Shown: positions 58,591 through 64,000 of the stretch, piece after piece
How the letters are laid out: every line of letters begins with the position of its first letter
Position numbering within the stretch: the first letter of the stretch is position 1
NCBI GenBank assembly: GCA_024403795.1
Contig: JAKSRD010000004.1
Coordinates: forward strand, 1-64,000
DNA length: 64,000 nucleotides
Origin: Saccharofermentans sp.
Lineage (GTDB): Bacteria; Bacillota; Clostridia; Saccharofermentanales; Saccharofermentanaceae
Direction of reading: 5' to 3'
The notes under the pieces: generated by a model
Databases searched by the model: none
What the model saw: the letters and a program-made list of their open reading frames with translations, nothing else
What the model was told of the DNA's origin: nothing
Position numbers and translations under genes: made by a program

Positions 58591-59618
58591 GATCTCTCAT
58601 CCCCTTTCAATATCTCTCTGATTCCCTGAGCTCTGTATCTCTGGGCACCGGTACTCTGACTGCTCTTTCTGTTCGGTCCGGCAGGTTCCCACAGAATGTC
58701 CATTGTTAATTTATCTATCGTCTTCCAAGACACTTTTATATCTCCGGACTCATCGTAATCGTGATAAAGCCTGAGCCAGCCCAATGCCTGGAGTGCCTCG
58801 CTCTTTGAGATAAGATTGCTGTATCTTAACGTTCCGTAGGATCTTCCGAAGAAGTCTTGAGACTGGATCTTCTTACTGGAAGCGATCTCATCTCTGCATG
58901 CACGCTCTGCCTTAATGACGTCCGAGATGAGCATCTCGCCTCTCTTCAGGACTTCGTCCTCCGTGACACCCAAAGTGTTTACACTTGCAATGATATACAC
59001 GTCGGAATCGGCCATCTCGCCTCTCTCGGCAAACGGATATATCGTCCATTCATACTGACCGACTCTTTGTGTCAGTGCGGGAATGCCGCCCTCGGTCTTA
59101 GCTATGGCCGGGATAGCAACCGTATAAAGGATCTTAAGGCCCGTGCCGGCAAGACTGACACTCGAAGTAAGGAATCCGTACTTGCTCGAATATGCAATGT
59201 CAAGCTTGCTCTCCAGGTCCATTGCTACCTTCTCGGCCCTCTTATACACACTGATATCATGACCTTGAGCCATCGCTTTTACCGTGATGTGCTCACCGCT
59301 TCCCACCGCGATCGACAGACTCGCATCATCGTTGTAATAGAAAGACTTGCGTTCGGGATCGACCATCATGCTGCCTTCGCGTCCGAGGACCTGAAGCCTG
59401 GTAAGTCTCATCTCTGTATCCTTATCAAGCTTTCCCGCATTACCGCCCATGAACTCATCTCTGTCGATAACACCGTCAATACTTGCGATCAGGCTCTTAC
59501 ATTCCTTATCATCAAGACGCGGCATAAAATCATAGCCTTTGACATTACGGACAATGCACGCCTTCGTGGAAAGAACGACATCATTGTCTTTTCCTTCCTT
59601 TAAATACCATTCAGACAT
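58587..59618 (-). CDS. mcsB: McsB-like protein that has lost the arginine kinase signatures
   Basis: A 343-residue protein in the McsB position with the McsB fold, but the kinase motifs are altered. Bacillus McsB has SSRIRLARN, NEEDHIRIQ, CPTNVGTGLRASV and RGIYGEG (from memory); here they read STKACIVRN, GSGEHITVK, SVSLAGTGLKILY and AERGEMA. The ATP-binding arginines, the catalytic Glu and the Cys are therefore gone. The C-terminal domain (RSYGTLRYSNLISK) is kept. It likely works as an adaptor for ClpC without phosphorylating arginine. The start at 59618 overlaps the mcsA stop by 8 bases (ATGTCTGA); the ATG at 59651 would overlap mcsA more and lacks a better site. Confidence 0.85.
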   Translation of the reverse strand: MSEWYLKEGKDNDVVLSTKACIVRNVKGYDFMPRLDDKECKSLIASIDGVIDRDEFMGGNAGKLDKDTEMRLTRLQVLGREGSMMVDPERKSFYYNDDASLSIAVGSGEHITVKAMAQGHDISVYKRAEKVAMDLESKLDIAYSSKYGFLTSSVSLAGTGLKILYTVAIPAIAKTEGGIPALTQRVGQYEWTIYPFAERGEMADSDVYIIASVNTLGVTEDEVLKRGEMLISDVIKAERACRDEIASSKKIQSQDFFGRSYGTLRYSNLISKSEALQALGWLRLYHDYDESGDIKVSWKTIDKLTMDILWEPAGPNRKSSQSTGAQRYRAQGIREILKGDERS

Positions 59619-60315
59619 TGCTGCCACCGTCCTTTCTTCCCTTGAGTTCATCTCTGAGTCTTGAAGCGAGCTTATATTCCTCCGCTTCGGCGGCGATCTT
59701 TATGCCCTTCTCCAGTTCTTCGTCCGAGAGCATGCCGAGATCCGCCTTCATCAGTTTGTCCAATGACAACTCATGCTTCGCACCGCTCTTTGACGGTGTC
59801 TTCTCTGCTCTCTCCGCCATGTTCTTGTCAGCCGGCTCAGCCGCTTCCTTCGCTTCAACATCTCCTTCAGGTGCCGTGACAGCTTCTGCCTTTATCTTGC
59901 TCTGCTTCGGCTTGAGCGGTACTTCCTGATTCTCAGCCTTGGTATCTGCCGACTGTGACGGAAGTCTGCCGGCATATTCGCTGGTACCCTGCTGCTTGAA
60001 CATCTCACGTACGATATTGTCGTTAAATGTGTTGTAGCACTCTATGCATCCGACTCTGCCCTCATTCTCAAATTCACGAAGTGACATTCCGCACTTCGGG
60101 CAGGTAAGCGTACTGTTGCCGAAATCAAGTTCGCTCATCTGCATGAGTGATGAAGCTATCTCATCCAGCGGTGCAAACGGGTTGCCGAGCAAGTCTGACG
60201 GATCCTTCAGGAATCTGTCGTAACCCATGAGTCTCGCGCAGTTCTCACAATATGTGATCCCGTTGACCTTGATTATCCTGTTGGTAAGTTCTCTACCGCA
60301 TCTTTCACATCTCAT
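59611..60315 (-). CDS. mcsA: McsA, zinc-binding partner of McsB and ClpC
   Basis: A 234-residue protein. Residues 1-30 hold zinc site one (CERCG near 3, CENC near 23), and about 72-98 zinc site two (CPKCG, CIEC). A long charged linker rich in Glu, Ala and Lys (about 120-190) precedes a C-terminal UVR motif (EKGIKIAAEAEEYKLASRLRDEL) that should contact ClpC or McsB. The linker is longer than I recall in Bacillus McsA. It starts 26 bases after ctsR. Confidence 0.9.
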   Translation of the reverse strand: MRCERCGRELTNRIIKVNGITYCENCARLMGYDRFLKDPSDLLGNPFAPLDEIASSLMQMSELDFGNSTLTCPKCGMSLREFENEGRVGCIECYNTFNDNIVREMFKQQGTSEYAGRLPSQSADTKAENQEVPLKPKQSKIKAEAVTAPEGDVEAKEAAEPADKNMAERAEKTPSKSGAKHELSLDKLMKADLGMLSDEELEKGIKIAAEAEEYKLASRLRDELKGRKDGGSNV

Positions 60316-60341
60316 TAATGTTTATCTCCTTTCCATCCCTG

Positions 60342-60803
60342 TCAGACAACCATAAGTCCAAGAAGCGCATGCTTGAAGATATCCGCTCTTATGACCGCTC
60401 TGATATCAGAATCCACTCTCGCAAGAGCTCTGTCCGATACCGCTGCCATGATCGCCGTACCCTCCTTGGAGGTCATCGCGCCGACAGATACGGCATTCAT
60501 CAGAAGATTCTTTGCCTGCTGCTGCGACAGGTCATCACCTACACTGTCGATTATCGATTTGAGATATTCTGCCGGACCGACATGACTTACACGAGTTATC
60601 GTGATCTGTCCGCCGCCGCCGCGTCTGCTCTCAACTATATATCCGCTTCCGCCGGAGAATCTCGTAGATAATACATATGTGATCTGAGACGGCACGCAAT
60701 TTGCCTGCTCTGCCAATTGGCTTCTGCAGATCGTCGCCGTTCCGTCATTCTCTTCGACCATGTCCTTGATCATCTGCTCAATTACATCAACCAGTCTTGC
60801 CAC
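60342..60803 (-). CDS. ctsR: CtsR, class III heat-shock repressor
   Basis: A 153-residue DNA-binding repressor. Residues 1-75 form the winged helix with the beta-wing motif SRRGGGGQITI near 58, which inserts into the minor groove. The C-terminal helical part (about 80-153) dimerises and, in Bacillus, receives the McsB signal. The start is GTG at 60803 with GAGGAGG 8 bases upstream. It is first in a four-gene operon with mcsA, mcsB and clpC. Its own promoter is flanked by CtsR sites. Confidence 0.95.
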   Translation of the reverse strand: MARLVDVIEQMIKDMVEENDGTATICRSQLAEQANCVPSQITYVLSTRFSGGSGYIVESRRGGGGQITITRVSHVGPAEYLKSIIDSVGDDLSQQQAKNLLMNAVSVGAMTSKEGTAIMAAVSDRALARVDSDIRAVIRADIFKHALLGLMVV

Positions 60804-60866
60804 AAGATCATCCTCCTCTCGTCTGAATGCTGATTTATTCGTTTTTTGTTTTTTATTGACTTTGAC

Positions 60867-60883
60867 TTTGACTATCTTTGACT
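60867..60883 (-). promoter_or_regulatory. CtsR operator, downstream site
   Basis: On the minus strand AGTCAAAGATAGTCAAA, the CtsR consensus of two heptads spaced by 3 bases. Two more AGTCAA half-sites continue at 6-base period toward ctsR (60856-60867). It covers the transcription start. Confidence 0.85.
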
Positions 60884-60889
60884 AATCGA

Positions 60890-60918
60890 ATTATCCGACT
60901 GATGAAAGCGTTTGTCAA
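60890..60918 (-). promoter_or_regulatory. Promoter of the ctsR operon
   Basis: On the minus strand TTGACA (60913-60918), 17 bases, GATAAT (60890-60895): a near-perfect SigA promoter lying between two CtsR operators. Confidence 0.85.
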
Positions 60919-60925
60919 TATGAAT

Positions 60926-60942
60926 TTTGACTTTTTTTGACT
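60926..60942 (-). promoter_or_regulatory. CtsR operator, upstream site
   Basis: On the minus strand AGTCAAAAAAAGTCAAA, two heptads with 3-base spacing, 8 bases upstream of the -35 box. A third half-site overlaps its far end (60942-60948). Confidence 0.8.
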
Positions 60943-61022
60943 TTGACTTTTTCTATCCGGGACAGGCAGGGTCCGGAATTCCGCAAGCCGATCAGAAATC
61001 CCGGCATTCCGCTTCGCTTCGA

Positions 61023-61053
61023 CAAAAAACAAGGCCGCAAAAGCGACCTTGTT
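61023..61053 (-). terminator. Terminator of the DUF1846 gene
   Basis: On the minus strand AACAAGGTCGC pairs with GCGGCCTTGTT (one wobble, TTTT loop), followed by TTTTG. It lies 29 bases after the stop. Confidence 0.75.
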
Positions 61054-61081
61054 CGAACATTCAATATTTACTTACCGTTCC

Positions 61082-62566
61082 TTATCTGTGATAAAGCTTC
61101 TTCGTCTCATACACAGGCTCGCAAGTAAGGTTGATGCCGAGCTTGCGGAACATGTTGAGGTCAACGGAACTCATCATCGTCGTGGAGTGAGCATCGCTGT
61201 GCTCAAGATTGCTTATCTGCTGCATCGCAAGCTCTGCTACCGGGTTGGTAGTGGCACTTATGGCAAGCGCGATAAGGACCTCGTCGGTATGGAGTCTCGG
61301 ATTGTGGTTGCCCATGTGGTTGATCTTGAGATCAGATATAGGCTCGATAACGTTTGGTGAGATGAGAGGAATATCGTGTGAGATTCCCGCGAGCATCTTG
61401 AGTGCATTCAGAAGTGCTGCCGAAGCAGGTCCGAGAAGAGGTGTCGTCTTTCCGGTAGCCATACGTCCGTCAGGAAGCTCAAGTGCCACTGCCGGCGCAC
61501 CCGTGGATTCGGCACGAACTAAAGCAGCTCCGACTACGCGGCGGTCTGAGATGTCGATCCCGCTCTTCTTCATAAGGAATTCGAGCTTTGTAACGTCTGC
61601 ACCGTCAGAAAGTCCTGCACGAGTGGACATCTTGGCATCATAATATCTGCGAATGATCTCCTGCCTGGATGCCTCCTGACAGATATCGTCATCAGTAATG
61701 GCAAAGCCGATCATGTTGACACCCATGTCCGTAGGTGACTTATAAGGACTCTCGCCGTATATCTTCTCGAAGATCGCATTTACAACAGGGAAGATCTCTA
61801 CATCTCTGTTGTAATTAACGGTCGTCTTTCCGTAAGCTTCCAAATGGAAAGGGTCGATCATGTTGACATCGGAAAGGTCTGCCGTTGCCGCTTCATAAGC
61901 AACGTTTACCGGATGCTGAAGAGGAAGAGACCAGATCGGGAATGTCTCGAACTTGGCATAGCCTGCCTTAACGCCGCGCTTATTCTCATGATAGAGCTGG
62001 GACAGGCAAGTAGCCATCTTTCCGGAACCCGGTCCCGGAGCGGTTACGACAACGAGCTTACGGGTTGTCTCAATATAATCATTCTTTCCGTATCCGTCTT
62101 CACTGACGATAAAGGGAAGATTTGAAGGATATCCTTCGATCGGGTAATGTCTGTATGTCTTAACGCCTAATGTGCGGAGTCTTGTCTCGAACTTCTCCGC
62201 AAGAGGCTGACCGGCAAACTGGGTGATCACGACGCTTCCGACAAAGAGTCCGAACTCCGTGAAAGCATCAATAAGTCTCAATACTTCCTGGTCATAGGTG
62301 ATTCCAAGATCGCCTCTGCGCTTACTCTTCTCGATGGCATCGGCATTGATTGCGATGACTATCTCGGCATCTTCGGAAAGCGCCTTGAGCATTCTGATCT
62401 TACTGTCAGGCTCAAAACCCGGTAAAACTCTGGATGCGTGATAATCGTCAAAAAGCTTGCCGCCGAACTCCAGATAAAGCTTGCCGCCGAATTGGTCAAC
62501 ACGTTCTCTGATGTGTTCGCTCTGAAGCTCTACATATTTCTCATTGGAAAAACCGCTCTTAAACAT
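61082..62566 (-). CDS. DUF1846 family protein
   Basis: A 494-residue protein matching the DUF1846 family over its full length. The N-terminal half has a Rossmann-like segment: [20 protein letters not shown] near 30, and [20 protein letters not shown] near 170, a loop that looks like a phosphate-binding (P-loop-like) site. [16 protein letters not shown] near 375 and [15 protein letters not shown] near 425 are further conserved blocks. A structure of the family is known, but its reaction is not established. The start at 62566 has GGGGG 10 bases upstream; it stands between the metallo-hydrolase and the ctsR operon. Confidence 0.85.
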   Translation of the reverse strand: MFKSGFSNEKYVELQSEHIRERVDQFGGKLYLEFGGKLFDDYHASRVLPGFEPDSKIRMLKALSEDAEIVIAINADAIEKSKRRGDLGITYDQEVLRLIDAFTEFGLFVGSVVITQFAGQPLAEKFETRLRTLGVKTYRHYPIEGYPSNLPFIVSEDGYGKNDYIETTRKLVVVTAPGPGSGKMATCLSQLYHENKRGVKAGYAKFETFPIWSLPLQHPVNVAYEAATADLSDVNMIDPFHLEAYGKTTVNYNRDVEIFPVVNAIFEKIYGESPYKSPTDMGVNMIGFAITDDDICQEASRQEIIRRYYDAKMSTRAGLSDGADVTKLEFLMKKSGIDISDRRVVGAALVRAESTGAPAVALELPDGRMATGKTTPLLGPASAALLNALKMLAGISHDIPLISPNVIEPISDLKINHMGNHNPRLHTDEVLIALAISATTNPVAELAMQQISNLEHSDAHSTTMMSSVDLNMFRKLGINLTCEPVYETKKLYHR

Positions 62567-62634
62567 AGGAACCAAACCCCCTGCGAGAGATTATAACTTA
62601 AAGAGGGCGGTTGGTGTGTTACAAAATTCGTATT

Positions 62635-63273
62635 TCAGATTTTTCGGACGGGTTCCATCAGAACGAGAACCTTCTCATCGGCGCCGACGGAATAACTGCT
62701 TCCCGCTTCGATCACCTTACGGGTTCCGCTGTCTTTTATGAGAGTAACGAATTCTTCTCTTCCGGAGATCTCGTCGTAGCCGAAGCTGTCGCTGCTGTAA
62801 TGCATGGGGATCACGGCCTTGGGGCAGATCTTGCCGCACAGGGCAAATGCCTGCTTACAGTCAATAGTGTAGAAACCGCCGACAGGGATCATGAGAACAT
62901 CGCAATTCTTGATCTTTGCAAGTTGCTCGTCAGTAATATCGCATCCGATGTCACCCAGATGAACGGTTTTCGAGCCCTCAAAATCAATAACTGTAATGTC
63001 ATTATCCCCGCGCTTAGCACCCTGAACTTCGTCATGGTAGGTATGGATCAGCTCGATCTCAGGCTTTGAACCCGTGTACTGACGGGCAGGTGCCTTTACG
63101 GAATCTGCATCATTGTGGTCAAAGTGAGAATGAGAACACATCACCTTATCTGCAACGAGGTCAGTATCTGCAAGTCCCGGAACGGAACCGGAACTGTACG
63201 GGTCAAGGCAGATACTGTATCCGCTCTGATATTCCAGAAAAAAACAAGCGTGTCCGATATATGTGATCTTCAT
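62635..63273 (-). CDS. Metallo-beta-lactamase-fold hydrolase (UPF0173-like)
   Basis: A 212-residue metal-dependent hydrolase. The zinc motif is HSHFDHND near residue 47 (H-x-H-x-D-H), with GHACF near 7, a metal ligand in VHLGDIG near 105, and PMHYSSDSFG near 156 as the second His site. Proteins of this small, stand-alone type (like UlaG/UPF0173) cleave phosphodiesters, lactones or similar, and are often mislabelled beta-lactamases. It begins 12 bases after the membrane protein gene and likely shares its transcript. The substrate is unknown. Confidence 0.85.
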   Translation of the reverse strand: MKITYIGHACFFLEYQSGYSICLDPYSSGSVPGLADTDLVADKVMCSHSHFDHNDADSVKAPARQYTGSKPEIELIHTYHDEVQGAKRGDNDITVIDFEGSKTVHLGDIGCDITDEQLAKIKNCDVLMIPVGGFYTIDCKQAFALCGKICPKAVIPMHYSSDSFGYDEISGREEFVTLIKDSGTRKVIEAGSSYSVGADEKVLVLMEPVRKI

Positions 63274-63285
63274 GCGAATTCTCCC

Positions 63286-63963
63286 TTAAACACCTGTGAC
63301 GGTACCGCTATTTGAGTTTTTCTCTTCCTTCTTATCAGACTTCTTCTCCGTTTTCTTCTCACCCTGTGCATTCTCAGTGGTAACTGAATCTACGGTATAA
63401 GTTGCGTCATCAAGGATCTTGGACTTTGCCTTTCTTTCCTTCTTAGCCTGTGAAGCAAGGATCGCATTCGCGATGCCGCCGATGCTGCCTACGACCAGAG
63501 TGATTCCGATCAATATCGTAAGAGTCTTCGTTGCTCCGTTGAAGAAGATGATGAAGAAGCCGAGACCGAGGGCAATAAGGCCGAACAGAAGTGAGAACCA
63601 CCAATATTTCGCGCCTGAAGGCCTTAATGTTCCGACAGAAGCCGAGATGATCACGATCGCATAAACTGCGATGATGATTCCGAAGATGAAGTTGAAGACC
63701 ATGATGATCGGGAGCGGATTAACGATAAAGATGATGCCGACTACCGCGATCGACAGTCCGATTATCAAGACTATCCAATCGAATAATGTTTTTTCTTTGA
63801 TCCTCAGGAAGTTGATCAGCGCGAAAACGCCTACCGCGATCAACACTCCTCCTATGATCCTTACAAAGCTTGAAGCAATCTCATCGCCTCTGCCTGCAAT
63901 CGTACCGATAACGAAAATGAGTCCCAGAAACAGCATTACTATGTCCAGGATCAGTGTCCCCAT
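63286..63963 (-). CDS. DUF308 (HdeD-like) membrane protein
   Basis: A 225-residue protein with six transmembrane helices in three hairpins (residues about 5-175), with small loops and repeated Gly/Ile-rich helices typical of the HdeD/DUF308 family. A charged inner tail of about 50 residues (rich in Lys, Glu, Ser and Asn) follows. In enteric bacteria HdeD-type proteins are linked to acid stress, but Gram-positive members have no clear role. There is no strong ribosome binding site next to the ATG at 63963; an upstream start beyond the window end is not excluded. It heads a probable two-gene unit with the metallo-hydrolase. Confidence 0.75.
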   Translation of the reverse strand: MGTLILDIVMLFLGLIFVIGTIAGRGDEIASSFVRIIGGVLIAVGVFALINFLRIKEKTLFDWIVLIIGLSIAVVGIIFIVNPLPIIMVFNFIFGIIIAVYAIVIISASVGTLRPSGAKYWWFSLLFGLIALGLGFFIIFFNGATKTLTILIGITLVVGSIGGIANAILASQAKKERKAKSKILDDATYTVDSVTTENAQGEKKTEKKSDKKEEKNSNSGTVTGV

Positions 63964-64000
63964 GCGGTACTCTTTGTTTTTCCCCTTCTTTGAAGCTGTC

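Noticed and set aside
1..64000. Mobile element, prophage, tRNA or rRNA genes
   Set aside because: No transposase, integrase, phage structural protein, terminal repeats or tRNA cloverleaf were recognised on either strand by reading.

Overview
The window looks like a chromosomal stretch of a low-to-mid GC, Gram-positive, strictly anaerobic clostridium, probably a plant-fibre degrader of rumen or gut type. The evidence is a ctsR-mcsA-mcsB-clpC operon with CtsR operators, a three-subunit NAD-linked [FeFe] hydrogenase, many clostridial ribosome binding sites, Thr/Ser-rich lipoproteins, a GH5 cellulase, and a type IV pilin carrying a probable carbohydrate-binding domain. The family-level placement (Oscillospirales/Saccharofermentans-like) is inference. 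No tRNA, rRNA, CRISPR array, phage gene or insertion sequence was seen.

Layout. 1-5.6 kb: small zinc-ribbon proteins, lipoproteins and a polysaccharide deacetylase, with one probable gene remnant. 5.7-6.8 kb: a PilT-like ATPase. 6.8-15.2 kb: a tandemly duplicated two-gene module, each copy a CDP-glycerol-type glycerophosphotransferase followed by a protein that fuses a YidC/Oxa1-like membrane domain to an extracellular sulfatase/LtaS-like phosphotransferase domain. Each copy has its own promoter with a hairpin directly after the -10 box. 15.3-27.4 kb (minus strand): CBS protein, an SGNH-type esterase lacking its serine, an SCP2-like protein, an SDR, a radical SAM/SPASM enzyme directly after a small lipoprotein with three Y-G-P motifs, a 941-residue transmembrane protein with an outer cellulose-binding-like domain and an inner coiled coil, a second membrane protein, a membrane-anchored GH5 cellulase, dCMP deaminase and D-Ala-D-Ala ligase.

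27.6-41.2 kb: a large GT-C-like membrane protein with a long acidic insert, a sugar-sensor/GGDEF protein, the hydrogenase operon, a second-type EF-G and a zinc-ribbon/coiled-coil protein. 41.4-46.5 kb: an oligopeptide-type ABC importer whose two ATPases are fused into one chain. 46.7-52.3 kb: the pilin, CCA-adding enzyme, a GH31-like protein with an altered active site and a serine hydrolase. 52.4-64 kb: a phosphoglycerate kinase-triosephosphate isomerase fusion, a PlsC-type acyltransferase with an extra zinc-ribbon tail, the ctsR-mcsA-mcsB-clpC stress operon whose McsB has lost its kinase signatures, a DUF1846 protein, a metallo-hydrolase and a DUF308 membrane protein.

Themes. Three sets of genes point to cell-surface building and fibre attachment: the duplicated glycopolymer module, the cellulose-binding trio, and the pilin plus PilT. 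The strongest candidates for undescribed biology are the YidC-sulfatase fusions whose insertase half lacks the hallmark arginine, the radical SAM/Y-G-P lipoprotein pair inside the cellulose-binding cluster, and the transmembrane CBM-like/coiled-coil protein.
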